Shown here: piece after piece, positions 43,250 to 51,530 of the stretch
Numbering within the stretch: position 1 is the stretch's first letter
Layout: each line of letters starts with the position of its first letter
Assembly (NCBI GenBank): GCA_016719105.1
Contig: JADKAQ010000046.1
Location: forward strand, 620,001-684,000
From: Gemmatimonadota bacterium
Lineage (GTDB): Bacteria; Gemmatimonadota; Gemmatimonadetes; Gemmatimonadales; Gemmatimonadaceae
Reading direction: 5' to 3'
Length of the DNA stretch: 64,000 nt
Program-made: the position numbers and the translations under genes
The notes under the pieces: generated by a model
What the model was told of the DNA's origin: nothing
The model's database searches: none
What the model saw: only the letters and a program-made list of their open reading frames with translations

Positions 43250-44254
43250 CTATCGTCCGGGAAGGGCGCGGAGGAACGGCAATACATCTGCGGTGAAGTA
43301 GGGTTCTTCCGTGCCCCAGAAGATGTAGTTGAGGCGCAGTCGCGTCACGGCGAACGCGTAGAGTTCGGCGACGGTGATACGCTTCCCGGTGCTCCGGTTT
43401 CGCTGGGCGAGGTTGCCGTCCTGGACGGCCATGGCGGCAATCACGCCAGGCCGCCGGTGCTCAATCAGGGGGAGGCTATGGCTCCGCTGATAGGGGCGGT
43501 CGGGCAGCACATCTGGCCCACCCACACCGGCACCTATCGCCGCCGCATGGGCGTATACACTCCGAAGAAATCCGTGGTCGTCTGCCGGCAGCGACTCTCC
43601 GGGCATGAAGTTGGCGTAGATCACGACACACGACTGCCGGAACGCGCCGCGCGCCGCCGTGAGCATGTCCAGAATGCCGGCGGCATAGGCGACTGCCGAG
43701 AACCCCGACGGCAGCCGCGCCGGATCCTCGAAGCCGACCGACGTTTCGGCCAGGACCACCCCCTCGATCGAGCCGTCGAACTCCCGCGCGAGCGCCGTCA
43801 GGAGCCGCGCGAACCGTGCGCGAACGGATGGGTCCCACCGGCGCGCCACCCAGCCGCCAAAATGCGCGACCCCATCGGCGCCCGTTTCGTACTTCCGCGC
43901 AACGCCCCCATGATACGCGGAGTCTGACCGCAGGTAGTCCGGCGTCACCATCGTCTCACTGAACGAGACGTCCTGCAACTGCAGAAAGAGTCGTTTGTTG
44001 TGGCGCGTCAGGAACTCGAGGCGTTCACGAATCGGACGGAACTCATAGTGGTCGGGCGTCGGCTCCAGCTCGCGCCAGGTGTACGTGAGTTGGGCGCCGA
44101 CGAGGTGTGTATTGCGGAGAAAGCTCGTGTCCGCGATGCGCTCATGGTCACGACGGAAGAACACATAGTGGTGCGGCGCGGCGTCGCGAGCACGGTCGGC
44201 CGTGCCACAGGAAGGCGGGCTCGCCACCATCAGTGCCGCGAGCAATGTCAGCAT
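43250..44254 (-). CDS. Putative exported glycoside-hydrolase-like TIM-barrel protein
   Basis: 334 residues from ATG 44254 with a weak signal or lipoprotein-like start (LLAALMVASPPSC). The body resembles (beta/alpha)8 glycosidases: a TYTWRELEPTPDHYEF segment near residue 60 like the WxxxEPxxGxYxF of GH42/GH5-type enzymes, IEGVVLAETSVGF with a possible acid/base Glu at about 166, and YIFWGTEEPYF near the C-terminus with a possible nucleophile Glu. No family can be fixed by eye, and substrate is unknown. Codon use is less extreme than in the backbone. Confidence 0.6.
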   Translation of the reverse strand: MLTLLAALMVASPPSCGTADRARDAAPHHYVFFRRDHERIADTSFLRNTHLVGAQLTYTWRELEPTPDHYEFRPIRERLEFLTRHNKRLFLQLQDVSFSETMVTPDYLRSDSAYHGGVARKYETGADGVAHFGGWVARRWDPSVRARFARLLTALAREFDGSIEGVVLAETSVGFEDPARLPSGFSAVAYAAGILDMLTAARGAFRQSCVVIYANFMPGESLPADDHGFLRSVYAHAAAIGAGVGGPDVLPDRPYQRSHSLPLIEHRRPGVIAAMAVQDGNLAQRNRSTGKRITVAELYAFAVTRLRLNYIFWGTEEPYFTADVLPFLRALPGR

Positions 44255-44375
44255 GGCCAGTCGCGCGAAGGTGGACGGGCGATGGAAGCTTTTCTTCCGA
44301 GTCCAGAATAGCGAGACATCGGCTCACGCGGGCTACGCTGCACAGGGGCTCATTCCACAGCCTCAACGTCCCCGC

Positions 44376-44837
44376 TCAGCCACCGCCTTGGCCGGTCGGA
44401 TGCAGTGGGTTCTCAGCGGCCAGCCGCAGCCGCATGACGTCGAAGCCGGTCTGCTCGTGAACCTTCTGGTGCATGAGCTCGAAGCCCAGCCTTTCGTAGA
44501 AGGCCCTGCCCGGCAGGTTGCGCTCGAATACCTCGACCTCGAGCTCACCTCGCAACGTGCTCGCCCGATCCATGAGCGCCCGCCCGATCCCCTGTCCATG
44601 GAACTCTGGATCAACGAAGAGGGCGCCCACCTCGCTGCCGAGAAGCGAAATGAAGCCGACGACTTGCTCGCGCACTTCCCAGACCCATGTCTCTGCATTC
44701 GGCAGGTACACGGAGGGAATGTTGTGGCGCTCCAGCTCGAGAAACCCGGCGCTCAGGAACGGGTGTGCCACGGCCGAAGCTCGGGCCCACACTCGCAGCA
44801 CAGCCTCGCAGTCCGCTGGTTGGTACGGCCGAATCAC
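44376..44837 (-). CDS. GNAT-family N-acetyltransferase
   Basis: 153 residues. AGGAGG followed by five bases and GTG at 44837 decides the start; an in-frame ATG at 44870 lacks a site and adds 11 residues. The acetyl-CoA loop is clear as FVDPEFHGQGIGRALMDRA (motif A, Q/RxxGxG/A), with preceding strands EVREQVVGFISLLG and the following motif B NLPGRAFYERLGFEL. It resembles the YjdJ/PhnO-like small acetyltransferases. Acetyl acceptor unknown. It lies near the edge of the atypical region. Confidence 0.9.
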   Translation of the reverse strand: MIRPYQPADCEAVLRVWARASAVAHPFLSAGFLELERHNIPSVYLPNAETWVWEVREQVVGFISLLGSEVGALFVDPEFHGQGIGRALMDRASTLRGELEVEVFERNLPGRAFYERLGFELMHQKVHEQTGFDVMRLRLAAENPLHPTGQGGG

Positions 44838-44951
44838 TGTTGCCTCCTGGGCCGTGTGTGCAGCTGACAATAGTTAGCCTGGTCGTCACGTCGCCCTGTT
44901 CGTCTCGCCTCTCGCCCCGTCGCGGCCTACAACCTCACCCTCCCGCCCCCC

Positions 44952-46532
44952 TCACCGCACCACCGCCCGCCGAATCGCCCGCCCCGGCAACGCCCCCCGC
45001 ACGAGCTCCCCCTCCCGAATCACCGGCACCCCGTTCACCACCACGTGCTTCATCCCCACCGAACGCTGGTTGGGCGCGGTGAACGTCGCCTTGTCGCTCA
45101 CGGTCGCCAGGTCGAACACCACCACGTCGGCATCCTTCCCCACCTGCAATCGCCCCTTCTGCTTCATCTGCGGCACGCTCCCCTCGAGGATGCGAGCCGG
45201 CGTCAGGGTGACGCGCGAAAGCCCCTCGCGCAGGTCGACCTTCTTCCGCTCGCGCACGTAGTCGCGCAAGAAGCGCGTGAACGTCCCCGCGCTGCGCGGA
45301 TGCGCGAACGCATCGGCCGGAAGCGGCCACACATCCTCGGTGATCGTCTTCCCCTGCGACGTCCAGGGCATGGCGTCCGACGCGACCGCGCCGCCGGGAA
45401 AGAGCACCGCCTGGTCGAGATACGCCTGATCCTGCGCGCTCTCGGTGGGGCGCATGAAGTGCACGACGATCCACGTCCCCGGCGCCTTCTCCTGCACCTC
45501 GGCCAGCGTCGAGTCGTTGTACGGCTTGCCGTTCACCTCGATGTCGCTCGCCTGGGCTCCACCCATCCGCTCACGCCAGTTCCCCCGGAAAATCTCCGCC
45601 CCTACAACCGTGCTGCCGGCAGCGTAGGGATAGGCCTCGGTGGTGATCTTGAGCCCGCGCTGCTGCGCGCCGCGGATCATTTCGGCGATGATCGGGATGT
45701 CGCGCGTGCTGTTGCTGTTGAGGTGACTGATGTGCATGTGCGCCCCGGTGCTTGCCGCCAGCGACACCAGCTCCTCGAACGCCTCGAACGTCGACTGCGG
45801 CTCGATGACGCTCAGGTAGCGCACGTGCGTGAACGTGGGGACGTCGTACTTCTTGGCGAGCTGGGCGAGGGCGTAGTACTCCTTGCGTCCGTACCCGGGG
45901 GCGTAGCCCGCGAGCACGCCGATCCCCAGCGCCCCTTCCTTGAGCCCCCGCTCCACCCGGGCCATGATGCGCGACGTCTCCTCGGGCGAGGCGATGGTGT
46001 ACTGCCACCCCTTCTTCTTCTGCGCGTTCTGGAAGAAGGCGATGTCGCCATCGGGCTCCATATGCTCCTTTTCGGCGATGCGCCCAAAGAGCCAGGCGGC
46101 GGAGAAGCCGTAGTTGATGGGGCGCCCTTCCTTGGCGACCTGGGCGTAGGCCGCGGCGATGGGGAGCGTCCCCGCCTCGAGTTCGAGTGCCGTCGTGACA
46201 CCGTCGAAGGCCTGCATGCGGGCCGCGGCCATGTACTGCCCATGGGCGTGGAGGTCGATGAAGCCGGGGGCGACCACCATCCCCCTGGCGTCGAGCGTCT
46301 CCTTCCCCTTGAGCGGCGTGGCCGAGATGGCGGCGATCTTCCCCGCGCGGACGCCGACCCAGCGCACGGCGTCGAGCCCGGTCTCGGGATCGACCGCCCG
46401 CCCGTTGGCGATGACCAGGTCGTAGGGGGCCGCACCCTGCGCGGCCAGCGGGGCCGGCGGCAGGACGAGGGCGGCGAGGGCAACCAGGACCGCGAAGGCG
46501 GCGGCGGTGCGGCGGGACGCGGGAGAGGGCAT
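44952..46532 (-). CDS. Secreted N-acyl-D-amino-acid deacylase-type amidohydrolase
   Basis: 526 residues from ATG 46532, chosen because it gives a normal signal peptide (AAAFAVLVALAALVLPPAPLAAQ); GGGAGAGG lies just before. Amidohydrolase composite-site motifs: VVAPGFIDLHAHGQ (His-x-His), the ELEAGTLP segment, a YEXXXH-like TFTHVRYLS, HMHISHLNSNS with metal His, and VASDAMPW with the catalytic Asp. The N- and C-terminal strands form the small beta domain (DLVIANGRAVDPETG and GRLQVGKDADVVVFDL). The closest match by eye is D-aminoacylase/dihydroorotase-like. Exported, so probably releases D-amino acids from cell-wall or acylated peptides. Divergent from prpE. Confidence 0.9.
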   Translation of the reverse strand: MPSPASRRTAAAFAVLVALAALVLPPAPLAAQGAAPYDLVIANGRAVDPETGLDAVRWVGVRAGKIAAISATPLKGKETLDARGMVVAPGFIDLHAHGQYMAAARMQAFDGVTTALELEAGTLPIAAAYAQVAKEGRPINYGFSAAWLFGRIAEKEHMEPDGDIAFFQNAQKKKGWQYTIASPEETSRIMARVERGLKEGALGIGVLAGYAPGYGRKEYYALAQLAKKYDVPTFTHVRYLSVIEPQSTFEAFEELVSLAASTGAHMHISHLNSNSTRDIPIIAEMIRGAQQRGLKITTEAYPYAAGSTVVGAEIFRGNWRERMGGAQASDIEVNGKPYNDSTLAEVQEKAPGTWIVVHFMRPTESAQDQAYLDQAVLFPGGAVASDAMPWTSQGKTITEDVWPLPADAFAHPRSAGTFTRFLRDYVRERKKVDLREGLSRVTLTPARILEGSVPQMKQKGRLQVGKDADVVVFDLATVSDKATFTAPNQRSVGMKHVVVNGVPVIREGELVRGALPGRAIRRAVVR

Positions 46533-46683
46533 GACGCGGGGGAATCGGGGTGGACGCTCGCGGGAGAGAATGCCGCCCAACGCCCGCTTCCGCCAGTCCA
46601 CCGTTAGGCGCTCGGGGATTCCCCCGCTGGCGCCTCTCGGGGCGACAGGCCATTGTGGGGGCGCACGCCCCACCACTCCGTCG

Positions 46684-48627
46684 ATGCGCCACTCCCTGCA
46701 CGAAGGCCTGCGCGACGCCCACGCGCGCACCTACGACGATGCCGCCCGCGACCCGGAGTGGTTCTGGGGGCACGCCGCCCGCCAGCTCCACTGGGACGTC
46801 CCCCCGGCCCTCGTCCTCGACCGGTCGACCGCCCCGCTCTACCGCTGGTTCACCGGCGGCATGCTCAACACGTGCTACAACGCGATCGACCGCCACGTGG
46901 AGGGGGGGCGCGCCGAGCAGGCGGCGGTCATCTACGACTCGCCGGTCACCGGGATCAAGCGCACGCTGACCTATCGCGAGCTGCAAGCGGAGGTCGCGCT
47001 CTTTGCCGGCGTGCTCACCTCGCTCGGCGTGACAAAGGGCGACCGCGTGGTGATCTACATGCCGATGACGCCGGAAGCGCTCATCGCGATGTACGGCTGC
47101 GCGCGCATCGGGGCGGTACACTCGGTGGTCTTCGGTGGCTTTGCCTCGCACGAACTCGCCGTGCGCATAGAGGACGCCTCCCCCAAGGTCGTCGTCTCGG
47201 CGTCGTGCGGGGTCGAGGTCTCGCGCGTGGTGGACTACAAGGTGCTGCTCGACAAGGCGCTCGAGCTGTCGTCGCACAAGCCGGCGCACGTCATCACCCT
47301 GCAGCGTCCGCAGCGCCTCTGCACCCTCCTCCCGGGGCGCGATCACGACTGGCACGAACTGATGGCGCGCGCCCGTCCCGTGCCGTGCGTCCCGGTGCAG
47401 GCCACCGATCCGCTGTACATCCTCTACACCTCGGGAACGACCGGTCGCCCCAAGGGAGTGGTGCGCGACAACGGCGGGCATGCGGTCGCGCTGCTCTGGT
47501 CCATGCAGCACGTGTACGACATGGACCCCGGGGAGGTGTTCTGGGCCGCGAGCGACGTGGGGTGGGTGGTGGGGCATTCCTACATCGTCTATGCCCCCCT
47601 GCTGCTGGGATGCACGACGATCATCCACGAAGGAAAGCCGGTGGGGACGCCGGACGCCGGCGAGTTCTGGCGGGTGATCCAGGAACACAAGGTCAGCGCC
47701 CTGTTCACGGCGCCGACCGCCATCCGCGCCATCAAGAAGGAAGACCCGCTGGGCCACTGCTACAAGCCGTACGACACCTCGTCGCTGCGGGCGTTGTTCC
47801 TGGCGGGAGAGCGTCTCGACCCCGACACCTACCACTGGGCGCGCGCCCTGCTCCAGCGCCCCGTCGTCGATCACTGGTGGCAGACCGAGACCGGGTGGCC
47901 GGTGGCTGCCAACTGTTTGGGGATCGAACAGCTCCCCGTCAAGCCGGGCTCTCCCACCAAGCCGGTCCCCGGCTACACGGTGGAGATCGTCGACGACGAC
48001 GGGAACATCCTTCCGCCGGAAAAGGAGGGAGCGGTCACGCTGCGCCTCCCCCTGCCGCCGGGGACGCTGTCGTCGCTCTGGCAGGATGACGAACGCTTCA
48101 TCTCCACCTACCTCTCGAAGTACCCGGGACGTTACCTCACCGGCGACGGCGGCTACATCGACGAGGACGGCTACCTCTTCATCATGGGGCGCATCGACGA
48201 CGTGATCATCGTCGCCGGGCACAACCTGTCGACCGGGAGCATGGAGCAGGCGCTCTCGGCGCACCCAGACGTGGCCGAGTGTGCGGTGTTCGGGGTGAAG
48301 GACGCGCTCAAGACGCAGCTGCCGCTGGGACTGGCGGTGCTCAAGTCCGGCGTCACCCGAAGCGCCGACGTCATCTGCGAAGAGTTGGTGCAGGCGGTGC
48401 GGCTGGCGGTGGGGCCCGTGGCCAACTTCCGGAAGGTGGCGATCGTGGCGCGCCTCCCCAAGACGCGCTCGGGGAAGGTGCTGCGTGGGACCATGCGCAA
48501 GATCGCCGATGGCGAGGCGTTCGCCGTCCCACCCACCATCGACGACCCGGCAACACTGGACGAGGTCCGCGTCGCGCTGCAATCGTTAGGCTACGCCCGC
48601 GAGACCGACGCCCCCATTGGCGGCTGA
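46684..48627 (+). CDS. prpE: Propionyl-CoA synthetase-like acyl-CoA ligase
   Basis: 647 residues from ATG 46684. The sequence LYRWFTGGMLNTCYNAIDRH is characteristic of PrpE/ACSS3 rather than of acetyl-CoA synthetase. The AMP-binding motif YTSGTTGRPKG, the A5 region WWQTETGWP, the hinge GRIDDVIIVAGHNLSTG and the acetylation Lys in KTRSGKVLR are intact. The enzyme activates propionate (or acetate) to the acyl-CoA via an adenylate in the cytosol. The HAD phosphatase gene starts 36 bp downstream and may be co-transcribed. Lys in KTRSGK is a known control point by acetylation in this family. Confidence 0.92.
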   Translation: MRHSLHEGLRDAHARTYDDAARDPEWFWGHAARQLHWDVPPALVLDRSTAPLYRWFTGGMLNTCYNAIDRHVEGGRAEQAAVIYDSPVTGIKRTLTYRELQAEVALFAGVLTSLGVTKGDRVVIYMPMTPEALIAMYGCARIGAVHSVVFGGFASHELAVRIEDASPKVVVSASCGVEVSRVVDYKVLLDKALELSSHKPAHVITLQRPQRLCTLLPGRDHDWHELMARARPVPCVPVQATDPLYILYTSGTTGRPKGVVRDNGGHAVALLWSMQHVYDMDPGEVFWAASDVGWVVGHSYIVYAPLLLGCTTIIHEGKPVGTPDAGEFWRVIQEHKVSALFTAPTAIRAIKKEDPLGHCYKPYDTSSLRALFLAGERLDPDTYHWARALLQRPVVDHWWQTETGWPVAANCLGIEQLPVKPGSPTKPVPGYTVEIVDDDGNILPPEKEGAVTLRLPLPPGTLSSLWQDDERFISTYLSKYPGRYLTGDGGYIDEDGYLFIMGRIDDVIIVAGHNLSTGSMEQALSAHPDVAECAVFGVKDALKTQLPLGLAVLKSGVTRSADVICEELVQAVRLAVGPVANFRKVAIVARLPKTRSGKVLRGTMRKIADGEAFAVPPTIDDPATLDEVRVALQSLGYARETDAPIGG

Positions 48628-48663
48628 CCGTCGCCGACCCCTCCCTCCCGCTCCCCACGACCG

Positions 48664-49341
48664 ATGTCGCTCCTCAAGTGCCACGGCTTCCTGTTCGACA
48701 TGGACGGCGTCCTCGTCGACTCGCGCGCGGTCGTCGAGCGCACCTGGCAGCGCTGGGCGGAGCGGCGCGGCTTCGACGCCGACGCCATCGTCCCCATCGC
48801 GCACGGACGCCGCGCCAGTGACACGCTCCGCGACATCGCCCCGCACCTCGACATCGCCGCCGAGACGGCCTGGATCGACGAGGTGGAGCGGAACGACCTG
48901 GAGGGGGTGGTGGCCATGCCGGGCGCCGCAGCGCTGCTGGCACACCTGCCCGGGCTGGCGTGGGCGATCGTCACCTCATGCTCCGACGCGCTGGCGCGGG
49001 CACGACTGGCCGCCTGCGGTCTCCCCATCCCGCGCGTCCTGATCGCCGCCGAACGCATCGGCGCCGGAAAGCCGGCCCCCGACGGCTACCTCGCCGGCGC
49101 ACGCGCACTCGGCATCGCCCCAGCCGAATGCGTCGTCTTCGAGGACGCCCCCCCGGGGATCCAGGCAGGACTCGCCGCCGGCGCGCGCGTCGTCGGGCTG
49201 GCCACCACCTACCCGGCCGAGCGACTCACCGACGCCACCCGCATCGTGCGTGACCTCACCGAGGTACGCATCGGGCGAGACCACGGGGCGCAGCCCGTCC
49301 TGGGTGGACACGACGTCTTTCACGTCCTGCTGGGCGGCTAG
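48664..49341 (+). CDS. HAD-superfamily phosphatase (beta-phosphoglucomutase/sugar-phosphatase type)
   Basis: 225 residues. The HAD motifs are complete: GFLFDMDGVLVDS (nucleophile Asp and +2 Asp), VTSCSD (Thr), GAGKPAPDGYLAGA (Lys) and VVFEDAPPGIQAG (acidic pair). A helical cap of subclass I lies between residues 20 and 85. This pattern is closest to sugar-phosphatases such as YfbT/DOG and to phosphoglycolate phosphatases. It follows prpE by 36 bp; its substrate is not clear from that context. Confidence 0.92.
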   Translation: MSLLKCHGFLFDMDGVLVDSRAVVERTWQRWAERRGFDADAIVPIAHGRRASDTLRDIAPHLDIAAETAWIDEVERNDLEGVVAMPGAAALLAHLPGLAWAIVTSCSDALARARLAACGLPIPRVLIAAERIGAGKPAPDGYLAGARALGIAPAECVVFEDAPPGIQAGLAAGARVVGLATTYPAERLTDATRIVRDLTEVRIGRDHGAQPVLGGHDVFHVLLGG

Positions 49342-49462
49342 CCTCGCACCCCGGCGCCGGTGTCGCCCCGACCACTCACTGAAACCGTTCGCCCGCCCCC
49401 CCCGTACTTCCTATGGGTATCCAATGGGAGTCAGGCGCGCCACCGCGCGCGGGGAGTGAATC

Positions 49463-50587
49463 ATGGCGAAGCAGGCAGGACGAGTGGCGCGGGGCGCCCG
49501 AATGGTGGGAAAGCTGGTGCTCCTGCTGTTGTTGGTTGGGGTGGTGAGCGGCGGCATTGCCTACTGGCGGTCGAGCAATGACTGCCCTCACCCTGATCGG
49601 GCCAACCCGACGCAGGCGATGCGCGCCTACATCCACTGCACCTATGGCCCGCCCTCGGCGCTTCGCTACGAGACGCTCCCCCGGCCGGTCCCGAACGACT
49701 CGCAGGTGCTGGTCCGCGTCCTCGCCGTCTCGGTGAACCCGGCCGACTGGCACGAGATGCGCGGGACCCCGATGATCGCTCGACCCAGCATGGGGTGGCG
49801 TGTGCCATCGGAGATCGCGATGGGGACCGACTTCGCCGGCGTGGTCGAGGCGGTCGGGAAGCGGGTGACGCGTTTCCATCCCGGCGACTCGGTCTTCGGG
49901 GCGGCCAGCGGGGCGTTCGCCGAGTACGTGGTGGCGCGGGAGTCGCGCCTGATGCCCAAGCCGGCGCGCATCACGATGGCGCAGGCGGCGTCCATTCCCA
50001 TCGCGGCGATCACCGCGCTCCAGGGGGTGCGCGACCAGGGGGCGGTGCGCGCCGGTTCACGCGTCCTCGTGAATGGGGCCTCCGGCGGCGTCGGCACGTA
50101 CGCGGTCCAGATCGCCAAGGCACTCGGCGCAGAGGTCACTGGGGTGTGCAGCAGCCGCAACGCGGCCATGGTGCGCGCCATCGGTGCCGATCACGTCATC
50201 GACTACACCACGGTCGACTTCACGCAGCAACCCGATCGCTACGACGTCATCATCGACATGGTGGGCAACCACCCGTTAGGCACGATGCGCCAGGTGCTCG
50301 CGCCGCGCGGGACCTACGTCATGATCGGGGGGCCGTCGGGGCGGTGGTTCGACCCGCTGCCGCGGGCCGCCGCCACCATGGTGTACTCATGGCTGGGCGA
50401 CCAGCCCATGCACTTCTTCATCGCCCGGATCACCCAACCCGACCTCGACGTCCTGCGAGCGCTGATCGATTCGGGGAAGGTGACCCCCGTCGTCGATCGC
50501 ACTTATCGCTTCGACCAGCTTCCCGAGGCGATGGCCTACCTCGAGACCGGGCGCGCGCGTGGCAAGGTGGTCGTGTCGATCCCCTGA
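49463..50587 (+). CDS. Membrane-anchored zinc-free MDR oxidoreductase
   Basis: 374 residues. A basic N-terminus and one membrane span (MVGKLVLLLLLVGVVSGGIA, about 14-33) precede a complete medium-chain dehydrogenase. The catalytic domain is at about 60-180 (VNPADWHEMRG, MGTDFAGVVEAVGKRV). The Rossmann domain is at about 185-310 (VLVNGASGGVGTYAVQIAKA, TGVCSSRNAAMVRAIGADHVID). Zinc-binding Cys/His clusters are missing, as in quinone oxidoreductases, so NADPH-dependent reduction of a quinone or enone is likely. An N-terminal anchor is uncommon in this family and suggests a membrane substrate such as quinones. Confidence 0.87.
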   Translation: MAKQAGRVARGARMVGKLVLLLLLVGVVSGGIAYWRSSNDCPHPDRANPTQAMRAYIHCTYGPPSALRYETLPRPVPNDSQVLVRVLAVSVNPADWHEMRGTPMIARPSMGWRVPSEIAMGTDFAGVVEAVGKRVTRFHPGDSVFGAASGAFAEYVVARESRLMPKPARITMAQAASIPIAAITALQGVRDQGAVRAGSRVLVNGASGGVGTYAVQIAKALGAEVTGVCSSRNAAMVRAIGADHVIDYTTVDFTQQPDRYDVIIDMVGNHPLGTMRQVLAPRGTYVMIGGPSGRWFDPLPRAAATMVYSWLGDQPMHFFIARITQPDLDVLRALIDSGKVTPVVDRTYRFDQLPEAMAYLETGRARGKVVVSIP

Positions 50588-50632
50588 CCCTCGCACGCCG
50601 GACCCTCCATTCCGCGCCACGCCCTTCGCGCA

Positions 50633-50683
50633 TTCGCGGCTTCGCGTGAGCCCGCAGTTGGTTTCCTCACGCGAAGGCGCGAA
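50633..50683. terminator. REP-like inverted repeat between convergent genes
   Basis: TTCGCGGCTTCGCGTGAG (50633-50650) pairs with CTCACGCGAAGGCGCGAA (50666-50683) with one mismatch over a 15-base loop. It lies between the reductase stop and the SET gene stop. The sequence resembles dispersed REP-type palindromes found in many GC-rich genomes. It probably ends or protects both transcripts. Confidence 0.65.
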
Positions 50684-50715
50684 GCCGCGAAGAAGGACTG
50701 GCGTGCCGTACTGCC

Positions 50716-51222
50716 CTAGCGCTTCTTCGCGAGGATCGTCCCTCGACAGTTCTCCGCTCCGCAGTGGCAGGGGAAGCGCTTCTTGGCCGCCGGTGTGTGG
50801 CGTTCCTCGAGGATGTACGCGTAGTCGTACGCCAGCTCCTCGCCGCTCACGATGTCGCGGATCGACTCGATCCAGATGCGTCCGCCGTCGATGACGGCGT
50901 CGCAGTTGGGGTCGCAGGAGTGGTTGATCCAGCGCGCGTCGTTCCCGTTGACCGCTGCGTCGACCACCACGTCGTCGTCGATGGCGAAGAGGAAGGTGTG
51001 GTGCCGCTCCCCGGGGACGTCGGGATAGCGCGCCTCGGACTGGGCCGGCGTCAGGCGCTCGCCGGCGTACTCGATGAGGCGAACGCCGGGGGGGATGTAG
51101 CGGGTGGCGAAGGCTCCCTTCCCCTGGATCGGCGAGTCACGGATCTCGAACGGGTCGCCGGCCGGGGACGCGATGGGGGGAGAGGGCGGGGACGAATCGG
51201 CGTCGCGGGGCACGGAGGACAT
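50716..51222 (-). CDS. SET-domain protein-lysine methyltransferase
   Basis: 168 residues from ATG 51222 (GGAGG immediately upstream). The SET core is complete: IRDSPIQGKGAFATRYIPPG at the start, ARWINHSCDPNCDAVID (the NHSCxPN cofactor knot), GEELAYDYAY (catalytic Tyr), and a post-SET zinc-binding CHCGAENCRGTI. SET enzymes transfer a methyl group from SAM to lysine. Bacterial copies of this small type occur in scattered phyla and may modify ribosomal or DNA-binding proteins; the target here is unknown. The N-terminus is a short Ser/Pro-rich tail. Confidence 0.92.
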   Translation of the reverse strand: MSSVPRDADSSPPSPPIASPAGDPFEIRDSPIQGKGAFATRYIPPGVRLIEYAGERLTPAQSEARYPDVPGERHHTFLFAIDDDVVVDAAVNGNDARWINHSCDPNCDAVIDGGRIWIESIRDIVSGEELAYDYAYILEERHTPAAKKRFPCHCGAENCRGTILAKKR

Positions 51223-51341
51223 GGGGGGAAGATAGGGCGCCCCGCTCCCGCCGGAGGGCGGCGGTTGCTTACGATTAAGGGCCCCGTTGCCGCAGCATTC
51301 TCGGGGCACCGCCATTCCCCTTACCCAGACAGGAGCCGGGG

Positions 51342-51521
51342 ATGAACGACAAGCAGTTGCAGGCGCTCGTGCGGAAGAACGCCGCCAAGGCGGCGAAGGC
51401 GAGCCAGAAGCGCTCGGCGTACACGGATCCGACTCTCGAGGCGACCCGAGGGAGCAGCGATACCGGCGACGACTCCGATGCGAAGAAGATCTTCAAGGAG
51501 ATGAAGAAGCGCGAGTTCTAG
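51342..51521 (+). CDS. Small charged protein, 59 residues
   Basis: ATG 51342 preceded by AGGAG at the proper distance; stop TAG at 51519-51521. The protein is highly charged and Lys/Ala-rich (ALVRKNAAKAAKAS at the start and DAKKIFKEMKKREF at the end) with an acidic middle. No signal peptide. I know no family. It lies 9 bp before the SCO1-PCu(A)C gene and may be first in that operon. Good codon use and ribosome site argue it is real. Confidence 0.65.
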   Translation: MNDKQLQALVRKNAAKAAKASQKRSAYTDPTLEATRGSSDTGDDSDAKKIFKEMKKREF

Positions 51522-51530
51522 CGCTGGATC

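Noticed and set aside
45571..48582. A 1003-codon open frame on the minus strand
   Set aside because: It runs antisense across the amidohydrolase and prpE genes, both of which have complete motifs. Long open antisense frames are expected in DNA this rich in GC.
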